Origin: an uncultured SAR86 cluster bacterium
GTDB lineage: Bacteria; Pseudomonadota; Gammaproteobacteria; Magnimaribacterales; D2472
DNA: 64,000 nucleotides
NCBI GenBank assembly: GCA_905478035.1
Contig: CAJQGX010000005.1
Coordinates: 1-64,000 of the forward strand
Reading direction: 5' to 3'
In this document: positions 39,974 through 48,094 of the stretch, piece after piece
Numbering within the stretch: the first letter of the stretch is position 1
Layout: the number at the start of each line of letters is the position of its first letter
Made by a program: the position numbers and the translations under genes
Notes under the pieces: model-generated
Database searches by the model: none
Told to the model about the DNA's origin: nothing
The model's input: the letters and a program-made list of their open reading frames with translations, nothing else

Positions 39974-42676
39974 ATGAACAAAATATCTAAATTTGCATTA
40001 AGTTGCAGTGTAGGATTTCTTTTCTTTATTTCTTTAAATGTTGTCTCGCAAGAGGTTGAAGAAGTAGTTGTTACAGCTACTAAAAAAGCTGAGTCTGTTC
40101 AGGACCTAGCCTTATCAATCCAAGCATTCACAGCTGAGGATGTTTCAGAAAATATGATTGAAAACATGAGTGACTTAGCCGAAGTTGTTCCTGGATTGAT
40201 TATGGATAAAGGTATCGGATCAGGTGCTTCTTATTCAATCAGGGGGACAGGATCATATGGTGTTGGTGCTGCGGTTATTGGAGCTGTTGTAACAGCCTCT
40301 AACGGTCATAGTTACAACTCATCAACTATCGCTGATATAGGCTTCTTTGATGTTGAAAGGGTTGAAGTTCTAAAAGGGCCACAAGGTACATTATTTGGTA
40401 GAAATGCCGTTGCTGGTGTTATTAATATGATTACAGCCAGACCAACAGCTGAAGCTGGTGGCTATGTAGAGTTAGAAGCTGGTAATCTTGCATTAGCCAA
40501 AACTAATATGCACTACAACTTACCTATTACAGATAGCATAAGAACTAGGCTTGCTTTCACATCTAAAAAAAGAGACGGCGTTACTGAAAACATTAATACT
40601 GGAAATATGTTTAATGATGTAGATAGCTGGGGTGCAAGACTGTCTATGGATATAGATATTGGCGATGACTCAACTCTAAAGTTTACTTATGAAACTTATG
40701 AAAGTGACGACAATAGAAACAATGTAGGAACATCTTTTTGTGAACCTCATCCATTATATGGTTGTAGTCCTTTCACTCTAGGAACTCCTAATACTCCTGC
40801 CGATTCAAGAGGAAGCACTGCTGCATTGTTTAATTTAATTGGTGCATTGAACTTTACAGCTGATTCAAACTCCTATGTTGGTGCTTTAACTCCTAATACA
40901 TTTAAGAAAGCAAATTTAAATAGAGAGCCAGTTCATCAACAAACTGCTGACTTTGCTACTATTGAGTTTAATCACGATATAAATGACGACTGGAGTATGG
41001 TTGCTAAATACTCCTATTCAACAAGAGACTATTATCATATGAATGATAATGACTATTCTGTTTCAGTTCTTCCATTCCCTGGATTAATTCCAACAACAGG
41101 AATACCTATGTCATGGTACGGTTGTTTTGGTGGAGAGGGCTATGGATTTTGTGAAACTATAGATTCAGATAGAACTTATGAGTTCTCAGATGTAGTTACT
41201 AATACACAACAAGGTGAAATTACATTTATTTCTGATAAAGATGGACCTGTAAACTTTGTTTTAGGTGCATATACGTTTGATCAAAGAAATAACAACAGAT
41301 ATCAAGTTCAGACAGCTTCTTGGAACATGATTTCAAAAGCATCTCAACATCCCTATAATATGCCTTTATTTGGTGGAGCTTTAACTGGATATGGTGGTAC
41401 TGACTTCTTCCTAGCTATGGTGCTTGGTGCTCCAGCTTCTTTGGCACCTCCAGGGATCTTTGCCTTATTAGGTCAACCTAAATACGAAGTTCCAACTGAT
41501 ATTCAAGGATTTATTAATGAAGACCATGTGAGATCTAAGTCTTTGGCTGTATTTGGTGAAATGTATGTCGATTTATCAGAAGAAACTAAAATGACAGTTG
41601 GGCTAAGATGGAATGACGACACTGTCAAAGATAGCGTTGCCTCATGTTTAACATTCTTTAGTTGTCCAAAGTATCCGCTATCTCAAAAATTAACAGGTGA
41701 GTATGGGTTCTACCCAACACAAGTAACCGAGACAGACGATGCTTTAGCTTATAAATTAGCTATTCAACATGACTTGTCTGACAATCAGATGGTGTACGCA
41801 AGCTATACCACTGCTGTGAAAGCAGGTGGTAACAACCCAAATTCAACGGGTACTCCAGATCCATATGCCCCAGAAGAGACTGGTGTATTTGAACTAGGTA
41901 CAAAAAGTATTCTTATGGACGGCGCATTACTATTTAATGCTGCTATCTACAAAAATTCTACAGATGGAATGTTAATTTCATCAATTGTTGAGGCTGGATC
42001 AAAGAATAATAATGTTGATGCAGAAATAGAAGGTTTCGAAGGAAATGCAATTCTATTCTTAAGCGAAACTACTAGATTAGACTTTAGCTGGCTTGCAGTG
42101 AAAACTGAAATTGGAGACTTTTCTCTAATTAACCCATTAAACCCTAATGGCGCAACTCAGCTATTAAGCCCAGTAATAAATGCAGATCCTCAGGGTATTG
42201 TCAGATATGCAGTCACAGATGCTGGGGTAATATTTAAGTCTGCTGGATCATTGTGTTTAGCACCTTTCAACCCTGCTGGTGGAGTTCCATGTTCTAATCC
42301 TGGAATTTTAACCGATGTTACTGGTAATCAGCTGCCTCAATCTCCTGAACTGTCTTACAGTTTGTCTCTCAATCAAGATTACAATACCGATGGTGGTGTA
42401 ACTACATTTAGACTTACTTATAGGTATCAATCAGAAAGATTTGGCGATGTATTTAACTCTGAAAGAGCAACTATGAATGAGCATAAATATTTTGATACAA
42501 AAATTACGTATCAACCAAATGATGCAAACTGGTTTGTTTCTGTTTATGGCAAAAATCTAGCAAATGATCAATTTGTTGGAACTTGGGCCGCAGCAAGTCC
42601 TCTTCAAGGTGGAACCACATTTGCAACTTACACTGATCCAAGAACTTGGGGTGTACAGTTTGGAACATCTTTCTAG
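39974..42676 (+). CDS. TonB-dependent outer-membrane receptor 1
   Basis: A 900-residue receptor with a signal peptide ('LSCSVGFLFFISLNVVSQ'). An N-terminal plug domain starts with 'EVEEVVVTATKKAES', includes 'SIRGTGSYGVGA' and ends near 'VEVLKGPQGTLFGRNAVAGVINMIT'. A 22-strand type barrel follows, ending in a terminal aromatic ('WGVQFGTSF'). Loops contain cysteine pairs ('FCEPHPLYGCSPF', 'CFGGEGYGFC') likely to form extracellular disulfides. Such receptors import large or scarce nutrients using TonB energy; the substrate cannot be inferred. I start at ATG 39974 behind AGGGGGG rather than the earlier ATG at 39950. Confidence 0.93.
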   Translation: MNKISKFALSCSVGFLFFISLNVVSQEVEEVVVTATKKAESVQDLALSIQAFTAEDVSENMIENMSDLAEVVPGLIMDKGIGSGASYSIRGTGSYGVGAAVIGAVVTASNGHSYNSSTIADIGFFDVERVEVLKGPQGTLFGRNAVAGVINMITARPTAEAGGYVELEAGNLALAKTNMHYNLPITDSIRTRLAFTSKKRDGVTENINTGNMFNDVDSWGARLSMDIDIGDDSTLKFTYETYESDDNRNNVGTSFCEPHPLYGCSPFTLGTPNTPADSRGSTAALFNLIGALNFTADSNSYVGALTPNTFKKANLNREPVHQQTADFATIEFNHDINDDWSMVAKYSYSTRDYYHMNDNDYSVSVLPFPGLIPTTGIPMSWYGCFGGEGYGFCETIDSDRTYEFSDVVTNTQQGEITFISDKDGPVNFVLGAYTFDQRNNNRYQVQTASWNMISKASQHPYNMPLFGGALTGYGGTDFFLAMVLGAPASLAPPGIFALLGQPKYEVPTDIQGFINEDHVRSKSLAVFGEMYVDLSEETKMTVGLRWNDDTVKDSVASCLTFFSCPKYPLSQKLTGEYGFYPTQVTETDDALAYKLAIQHDLSDNQMVYASYTTAVKAGGNNPNSTGTPDPYAPEETGVFELGTKSILMDGALLFNAAIYKNSTDGMLISSIVEAGSKNNNVDAEIEGFEGNAILFLSETTRLDFSWLAVKTEIGDFSLINPLNPNGATQLLSPVINADPQGIVRYAVTDAGVIFKSAGSLCLAPFNPAGGVPCSNPGILTDVTGNQLPQSPELSYSLSLNQDYNTDGGVTTFRLTYRYQSERFGDVFNSERATMNEHKYFDTKITYQPNDANWFVSVYGKNLANDQFVGTWAAASPLQGGTTFATYTDPRTWGVQFGTSF

Positions 42677-42690
42677 AAATTAGATGAATT

Positions 42691-42720
42691 AAAAAGGCTG
42701 GAAATATTCCAGCCTTTTTT
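42691..42720 (+). terminator. Rho-independent terminator after receptor 1
   Basis: AAAAAGGCTGGAA and TTCCAGCCTTTTTT form a strong stem around a short ATA loop with a T tract, 15 bases after the stop codon. It indicates that the two receptor genes are transcribed separately. Confidence 0.92.
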
Positions 42721-42755
42721 ATATATAAAAATAATTTCTTTTTTATATATAAAAT

Positions 42756-42784
42756 TTGTACTCAATTCTTGTTTAAATTATAAT
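42756..42784 (+). promoter_or_regulatory. Putative sigma-70 promoter of receptor 2
   Basis: A perfect TATAAT at 42779-42784 is preceded at a 17-bp spacing by TTGTAC at 42756-42761, which shares the TTG of the -35 consensus. It is followed by the inverted repeat GCCTA-CAT-TAGGC at 42791-42803, close to the predicted start site. Confidence 0.55.
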
Positions 42785-42790
42785 TATATA

Positions 42791-42803
42791 GCCTACATTA
42801 GGC
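42791..42803. promoter_or_regulatory. Small inverted repeat at the receptor 2 start site
   Basis: GCCTA and TAGGC flank CAT, overlapping the position expected for the transcription start. The following bases GGCATATTAATG resemble the GGCATTAATG in front of receptor 1, so the two genes may share a regulator. Short repeats in AT-rich DNA can be accidental. Confidence 0.35.
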
Positions 42804-42833
42804 ATATTAATGACATTTTTAAGGGGATCATTC

Positions 42834-45602
42834 ATGTCGAACATAAAATTATTTTTAAAAAATACCTTATTATTTAACCTTGTCTTCATTTCATTTGCTA
42901 CATCAGCACAAGAGGTAGAAGAAGTTGTTGTTACTGCTACTAAGAAAGCAGAGTCAACACAGGATTTAGCGCTTTCTATCGAAGCTCTAACCGCAGAATC
43001 TCTTGATGTTAATCAGGTTTATGATGTTTCTGATCTTGCTGAGGTAACTCCAGGTCTTGAAACCTCTAAAGTAATTGGTTCTGGTTCAGGTTGGACAATC
43101 AGAGGAATGGGCTCATTTGGTATCGGTGCTGGTGTTACTGCATCAGTAGTTACAGCTGTTAATGGTCATAGTGTTAACGATAGTGTTGTTGCTGATACTG
43201 GATTTTTTGACTTAGAAAGGGTTGAAGTTCTAAAAGGGCCTCAAGGTACTTTATATGGAAGAAATGCAGCTAATGGTGTTATTAACTTAATTACTGCAAG
43301 ACCAACATCTGAATTTGAAGGTAAATATAGCGTTGATGTTGGTAATTTTGGAAAAATTCAAACTGAAGCAGTTGTAAATATGCCTTTATCTGATCGTCTA
43401 AGAACTAGACTTGCTGTTTTGTCTAATAAAAGAGATGGAATGATAACCAATACAGTTACTGGAAATGATTTTGATGACAGAAGTGATACTGCTTATAGAC
43501 TATCAGTAGATTATGACATTTCAGATGTTACTCAACTTCAGTTTACATACTCAGATCAAAAAAGTGACGATAATAGAATGCAAGAAGAAGTTTCATTCTG
43601 TGCTCAAAGCTTATTCTTTGGTTGCAGCCCTTATGAAAGAGGTGGCATGAATGTTGCTGCAGATACAAGAGGACACTTTGCTGGGGCATTTGCTTTACTT
43701 GCTCATTTACCAAATGGACAAGTAGAAAATTCTTTTGCTAACCCAGTCGCTTCTAGAGACTTTACTAAAGTTGGTCTAAATAGAGCCCCAACTCACTATC
43801 AAAAACAAACTGTAGCGAATCTACAAATTAATCATGATTTAAATGAAAACTTGTTGCTAACAGCTAAGGTTTCATATGAAACAAGAGACTTTCATCAAAG
43901 TGGAGATCAAGACTTATCATATACAACGACTCCTTTTGCTGGAACTGCAGCTAGCTTAGGCCAGCCTCCGGTTTCAGGTTATTTATGTTTTGGTGGAGAA
44001 AGACAATTCTGTGAAAATGTCGATTCAGAAAGAATTTATGATTTTTCTGACGTAAATATGAATGGAACTCAAATGGAAGTTAACTTAGTTTCTGACTACG
44101 ATGGTCCATTTAACTATACAGTTGGTCTTTATCAAATAGAAAATAGAAATGATAATGTTTATATTGTTCAAACTGCTGGATCACAAATGATGACTAGTTT
44201 TGGAAACCATCCTTATAGTTCATTGGTTCAAGCTTTAGGCTTCCCTGACTGGTCAGCTAAAGGTGGAGTAGGTTTTTATCAAGATATGCTAACTTGGCTA
44301 GGTCTTGCTGGTAATGCCCTTGGATGTCAGGCTGGAGCACCAACATGTAATCCTGCTTTAATTCCTGCTTTTAATGCGCAAACAGCTAAGCAAGCTGGTT
44401 ACCCTGACTTTACAGTGCCAACAGAATTAGGCGGAATCATAAATGATCAAAATGTTGATGATATTTCAAGAGCTTTATACGGTGAAATGTATTTCGATCT
44501 TTCTGAAGACACTAAATTAACTTTAGGTGCTCGATATCAAGAGGATGAGGTTGAAGCTACTACTTATAATGAAACTGGTGCCCCAGGTTGGCAAGCAAAT
44601 GGTGGATGGCTTGTAGAGAACAGAGACACTCTTCCATTCGTTACAACAGAAGTTAAAGAAGATGACCAGTTCTCATACAAAATAGCACTTCAGCATAATC
44701 TAAGTGATGATGTTATGGTTTATGGTAGTTATACAACAGCAGCTAAGGCTGGTGGTGTTAATGCTGGAGCTAATCCAACAACTTATGATGCTGAAAAAGC
44801 TGGTGTTTTAGATATCGGTTTAAAAAGCATATTATTTGATGGCGCTATGCTTCTTAACATGAATGTTTTTAATGCTCAAAATGATGGCTTCCTTGTAGCT
44901 GCTGTTGTTGATACAGGCACACAAAACAAAAATATAGATGCAGAATTTACTGGTTTTGAAGGTAACTTGATAGCGTTCTTATCAGAGACTACTAAGCTTG
45001 AAGCAAACTGGTTATTCCTAGATCACGAAGTTGTATCAGATACTATGCTGATTGATTACTTAAACCCAACAGGTTCAACTAGTACTTTACAAGAAGTTCA
45101 AGTTCCTGGTACTAATGGTCTAGTAACAACTGCTGTATTTAATGATGGAACACAGTGGTTTAAATCAGCTGGTTACAACTGTTCAATCCCAGGTTTATAT
45201 ACATCTGGTTGTGCAGGTGGTGTTGCTGGTATAGCTCAAAGTATTAAAGGTAATAATCTTCCTGGATCTGCTGATAAGTCATACGGTTTATCATTAACTC
45301 AAGATATGGTTTCAAGCAATGGTGTAACTTCTGCTAGATTCTCATACAGATACACAGGTGCTGCTGATCTGAGTATATTTAACATGGAAAGACTTAGAAT
45401 TGATGAGCGTGTATCTATGGATCTGCTTGTTAGATACACTCCTAACAGTGATGATTGGTATGCTGGTCTATATGTTAAAAACTTAAGAAATAAGCAAAAC
45501 ATCAATTCATTACGTGAATCAAGTAATGTTGGTGGCGGTGCTTTATTAGGTTCATTTACTGATCCAAGAACTTACGGTGTTGAGTTCGGAGCTAAATTCT
45601 AA
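42834..45602 (+). CDS. TonB-dependent outer-membrane receptor 2
   Basis: A 922-residue paralogue of receptor 1. After a signal peptide ending near 'FISFATSAQ' the plug begins 'EVEEVVVTATKKAES' and contains 'TIRGMGSFGIGAG' and 'VEVLKGPQGTLYGRNAANGVINLIT', nearly the same as receptor 1. The barrel and loops are more divergent, with cysteine pairs at equivalent places ('FCAQSLFFGCSPY', 'CFGGERQFC') plus extra loop cysteines around 'GCQAGAPTC'. It ends 'YGVEFGAKF'. The start is ATG 42834 behind AAGGGGA. Conserved plugs with variable loops suggest duplication followed by ligand divergence. Confidence 0.93.
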   Translation: MSNIKLFLKNTLLFNLVFISFATSAQEVEEVVVTATKKAESTQDLALSIEALTAESLDVNQVYDVSDLAEVTPGLETSKVIGSGSGWTIRGMGSFGIGAGVTASVVTAVNGHSVNDSVVADTGFFDLERVEVLKGPQGTLYGRNAANGVINLITARPTSEFEGKYSVDVGNFGKIQTEAVVNMPLSDRLRTRLAVLSNKRDGMITNTVTGNDFDDRSDTAYRLSVDYDISDVTQLQFTYSDQKSDDNRMQEEVSFCAQSLFFGCSPYERGGMNVAADTRGHFAGAFALLAHLPNGQVENSFANPVASRDFTKVGLNRAPTHYQKQTVANLQINHDLNENLLLTAKVSYETRDFHQSGDQDLSYTTTPFAGTAASLGQPPVSGYLCFGGERQFCENVDSERIYDFSDVNMNGTQMEVNLVSDYDGPFNYTVGLYQIENRNDNVYIVQTAGSQMMTSFGNHPYSSLVQALGFPDWSAKGGVGFYQDMLTWLGLAGNALGCQAGAPTCNPALIPAFNAQTAKQAGYPDFTVPTELGGIINDQNVDDISRALYGEMYFDLSEDTKLTLGARYQEDEVEATTYNETGAPGWQANGGWLVENRDTLPFVTTEVKEDDQFSYKIALQHNLSDDVMVYGSYTTAAKAGGVNAGANPTTYDAEKAGVLDIGLKSILFDGAMLLNMNVFNAQNDGFLVAAVVDTGTQNKNIDAEFTGFEGNLIAFLSETTKLEANWLFLDHEVVSDTMLIDYLNPTGSTSTLQEVQVPGTNGLVTTAVFNDGTQWFKSAGYNCSIPGLYTSGCAGGVAGIAQSIKGNNLPGSADKSYGLSLTQDMVSSNGVTSARFSYRYTGAADLSIFNMERLRIDERVSMDLLVRYTPNSDDWYAGLYVKNLRNKQNINSLRESSNVGGGALLGSFTDPRTYGVEFGAKF

Positions 45603-45618
45603 GAGATTGGAAATAATT

Positions 45619-45649
45619 AAAAAAGCCCAGTTTACTGGGCTTTTTTTTT
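45619..45649 (+). terminator. Rho-independent terminator after receptor 2
   Basis: AAAAAAGCCCAGT and ACTGGGCTTTTTTTTT form a strong stem around TTT, ending in a nine-base T run, 16 bases after the stop codon of receptor 2. Confidence 0.95.
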
Positions 45650-45664
45650 GCTCCATAATGGCGT

Positions 45665-46138
45665 ATGTTTAAACTTCCCTATATAGCAAATCAAATAACT
45701 GTTACCTCAGATATGTGCGATCACAATGATCACATGAATGTTAATTATTACTACAAAATGTTTGATGAAGTTTATTCAAAACTTTATTTTGAAGAGTTAG
45801 ACTTCTCTCCAGAGTATGTAGCTAGTGGTTTTTCGACATTTACTTTAGAGGACAATATTAGGTATCTAAAAGAATTTCGTCTTGGAGATAAGATTTATCC
45901 TTCATTTCTTTTAACCAATGCAAACGAAAAAATGCTACATTTTGTGGGTATTTTGCTTAATGAAAACGACGAGCTTGCAGCAATTTTTGAAACTGTTTTA
46001 GGACACATTAATCTTAATGAGAGAAAAATGACGCCTTTCTCAGATGACAGATTAAAAAATATCATTGCATACAAAAACGAAAGCAAGCTAGACCAAGACT
46101 TGCCTTTTGAACTGAAGCTTAAGATTAGAGATTTATAA
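45665..46138 (+). CDS. Hotdog-fold acyl-CoA thioesterase
   Basis: A 157-residue protein of the 4HBT-like hotdog family. 'CDHNDHMNVNYYYKMFDEVYSKLYF' is the classic N-terminal block with the catalytic-loop 'D.n.HmN...Y...f', and 'LEDNIRYLKEFRLGDKIYPSFLL' is the second strand block. Such enzymes hydrolyse acyl-CoA thioesters; closely similar domains occur with carnitine dehydrogenases, but substrate cannot be fixed from sequence. The gene starts 16 bases after a terminator, so it must have its own promoter, and abuts the following secreted nuclease-fold gene. Confidence 0.82.
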   Translation: MFKLPYIANQITVTSDMCDHNDHMNVNYYYKMFDEVYSKLYFEELDFSPEYVASGFSTFTLEDNIRYLKEFRLGDKIYPSFLLTNANEKMLHFVGILLNENDELAAIFETVLGHINLNERKMTPFSDDRLKNIIAYKNESKLDQDLPFELKLKIRDL

Positions 46139-47137
46139 ATGAAAACTAGGCTTAAGTTATATTTGGTTTTAGTTTTAATCGTTCCAGTTGTTCATTCAGA
46201 ATCTTTTACAATAATGACTTTTAATGCTCAAAATCTTTTTGATACATTGGATGATGAAGGAAAGGATGACAAAGCTTATTTGCCATTAGAGCTTAAGCAA
46301 AATGAGGAGCATCAAAGGTCTTGCAGTAATATAAATGTAAAGGCTTGGAGAAATGAATGTTTTTTCTTAGATTGGAATGAAGAGACTAAAGACGCAAAGC
46401 TAAAAATTCTTTTCAATAACATAATTACTTATAACGCTGGTGGTGCTGATGTTATTGCACTTCAAGAAATAGAGAATAAAAATATCTTAAAGCAACTGTT
46501 TGATTTGCTTAAGCCATATGGTTATACAGACTATGAGCTTTTAGATAGCACGGATAAGAGGGGAGTTGATACTGCTTTTATTTCAAGATACAAGCTTTCA
46601 AATCCTTCTTTGCATTACGTAAAATTCTCCCCAAAATTTGCTACATATGATACGAGACCTATTTTTAAAATCACTGCATCAATAAATCAAAAAGAGATTG
46701 TTATTTACAATCTTCACTTCCCATCTAACTTTAATGATCTTCAAATGAGAATAGAATCATTTAATTTATTGAAAGATTTATTAGCGAAAAATAATGAGCC
46801 ATCAATAGCTCTTGGTGATTTTAATTTAAGCTCAAAAGATGATACTAAGTTCAATATCTATAGCAATCAACAAGATGTTTGGTATGTCTCCCACCTTGAG
46901 GGCTGTAAAGGATGTAAAGGTACTCATTATTACAGTTATGATAAAACATGGAGTTTCTTGGATGCGATATTTGTATCAAGAGATAGGGGTATTACATTTA
47001 ATAATAAAAGCATTCAATTGCATAAAACAGAATTCAATAGCTATGCTGACTCTGGCAGGCCAATTAGATTTAATGCAAAAGCAAAAAAGGGTGTTTCTGA
47101 CCACTTTGCAGTAGTAGCTGAGATTAAGCTTAATTAG
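46139..47137 (+). CDS. Secreted endonuclease/exonuclease/phosphatase-family protein
   Basis: A 332-residue protein with a signal peptide ('LYLVLVLIVPVVHS'). The mature domain is an EEP fold: 'FTIMTFNAQNLFDT' (Asn), 'VIALQEIENKNIL' (Glu metal ligand), 'IVIYNLHFPSN', 'SIALGDFNLSSKD' (Asp-x-Asn) and 'GVSDHFAVVAEIK' (catalytic Asp-His). A candidate cysteine pair, 'EGCKGCKGTHYYS', lies before the last block. Secreted relatives degrade extracellular DNA or nucleotides, which could supply phosphorus and nucleobases; that is inference. It overlaps the convergent MerC gene by eight bases. Confidence 0.85.
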   Translation: MKTRLKLYLVLVLIVPVVHSESFTIMTFNAQNLFDTLDDEGKDDKAYLPLELKQNEEHQRSCSNINVKAWRNECFFLDWNEETKDAKLKILFNNIITYNAGGADVIALQEIENKNILKQLFDLLKPYGYTDYELLDSTDKRGVDTAFISRYKLSNPSLHYVKFSPKFATYDTRPIFKITASINQKEIVIYNLHFPSNFNDLQMRIESFNLLKDLLAKNNEPSIALGDFNLSSKDDTKFNIYSNQQDVWYVSHLEGCKGCKGTHYYSYDKTWSFLDAIFVSRDRGITFNNKSIQLHKTEFNSYADSGRPIRFNAKAKKGVSDHFAVVAEIKLN

Positions 47138-47477
47138 TTCTTAGTTTGTGATTCCAAAAATGAGCTAGAATTAACATTGTCCCAAATCCTATTGTTAATA
47201 TAATTTCAACATTTGTATCAAAAAATAGAGCAATAAAAAGCCCTATAGTTCCAATAACACCAAAAATTATAGGATGAGGCTTTTCGTGTTGTTTGTATGC
47301 TGAGGGAAAACTTATTAAACCAATGATAACCACAAAAATTAGCAGTATGGGATGCACAAACTCTTCAGATATTGATAGCATGCTTGCTGACCCAACGCCT
47401 CCTAGAAGAAGAAAGGCAGATAGCATACAGTGGACTACACATAGTCCAGAGAAAAATATCCCCAGTTTATCTCTCAT
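47130..47477 (-). CDS. MerC-domain membrane protein
   Basis: A 115-residue membrane protein with four hydrophobic helices. 'GIFFSGLCVVHCMLSAFLLL' contains the paired cysteines in the first helix ('C..HC') characteristic of MerC-family proteins, which can transport mercuric ion. No merA, merR or other mer gene is nearby, so a mercury role should not be assumed. It is 19 bases downstream of the cupin gene on the same strand, suggesting a two-gene unit. Confidence 0.78.
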   Translation of the reverse strand: MRDKLGIFFSGLCVVHCMLSAFLLLGGVGSASMLSISEEFVHPILLIFVVIIGLISFPSAYKQHEKPHPIIFGVIGTIGLFIALFFDTNVEIILTIGFGTMLILAHFWNHKLRTN

Positions 47478-47496
47478 TACTTATTTGAGTAGGAGT

Positions 47497-47895
47497 TTAT
47501 TTTCTCCAACCACCTCTATCAAATATTCTTAAATAGGTAAGTTGGTCATGCTCTGAATTATTAATAACTTTACAATAATCACCGGATTGAACCAAAACAA
47601 CATCACCCGAAGTTAATTCATAAGAATCCTTATGCTCAACACCAAAAGATGGATCAGATCCATGTCCTTCATCAGTATTCATGTATTCAATGATTTCCAT
47701 TGTTCCACGTCCATTTGTGATGACATAAACAACATCAGAATCAATTAACTTATGTCCATGAGTACCTTTTCCAGGTTGTATAACTGTTTTACTAGCAATT
47801 ACCCTTGTTAATAGATCATTAGTCCAGACGGCATAATCCTCATTTACATTATGAGGTGAGCCACCAACTCTAAAGTTATTATATTTTTTAGCCAT
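47497..47895 (-). CDS. Cupin-domain protein
   Basis: A 132-residue single-domain cupin. The metal-binding first motif is recognisable as 'PGKGTHGHKLIDSDVVYVITNGRGTM' (H.H...E replaced by H.H...D) and the second as 'VQSGDYCKVINNSEHDQLTYLRIF'. Cupins serve as sugar isomerases, dioxygenases or small-molecule binders; there is no further clue here. A good AAAGGA ribosome-binding site precedes the start on the minus strand. It diverges from metY with 199 bases between. Confidence 0.8.
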   Translation of the reverse strand: MAKKYNNFRVGGSPHNVNEDYAVWTNDLLTRVIASKTVIQPGKGTHGHKLIDSDVVYVITNGRGTMEIIEYMNTDEGHGSDPSFGVEHKDSYELTSGDVVLVQSGDYCKVINNSEHDQLTYLRIFDRGGWRK

Positions 47896-47965
47896 AAGAT
47901 ATTCCTTTTGTTTTGATAATTATAGATATTAAATATAAACATGTCAGCAAATTATTGTCTTGCTG

Positions 47966-47993
47966 TTGTTATTTAATTTAGTATAAATATAAT
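47966..47993 (+). promoter_or_regulatory. Sigma-70 promoter of metY
   Basis: TTGTTA at 47966-47971 (four of six -35 positions) and a perfect TATAAT at 47988-47993 are spaced by 16 bp. The predicted start near 48000 coincides with the first base pair of the riboswitch stem described below, which strengthens both calls. Confidence 0.65.
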
Positions 47994-47998
47994 ATGAA

Positions 47999-48046
47999 GG
48001 CGCCTTTTGATATCAGCTTGCCGGCGCAACAAAATAGGCTAAAGAG
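47999..48046 (+). ncRNA. SAM-II/SAM-V-like riboswitch (H-type pseudoknot)
   Basis: The leader of metY contains a 5-bp stem GCGCC (48000-48004) with GGCGC (48023-48027). Its loop holds TTGAT and CTTGCC, and downstream lies GGCTAAAGAG (48037-48046). CTT (48017-48019) can pair with AAG (48042-48044), and GCC (48020-48022) with GGC (48037-48039), leaving a T-A bulge, which makes an H-type pseudoknot. The GCGC...TGAT...TTGC...GCGC...GCTAAA order is that of the SAM-II and SAM-V classes, which control methionine-pathway genes in marine bacteria. A competing hairpin GAGAA (48044-48048)/TTCTC (48060-48064) overlaps its 3' end. Ligand binding is not shown. Confidence 0.72.
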
Positions 48047-48094
48047 AACTTATAATTATTTCTCAAAGTTGTTCACTTTTTTAAAGGAAAAATT

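Noticed and set aside
47130-47895. A mercury-resistance operon
   Set aside because: Only a MerC-domain protein is present with a cupin; no merR, merT, merP or merA is nearby.
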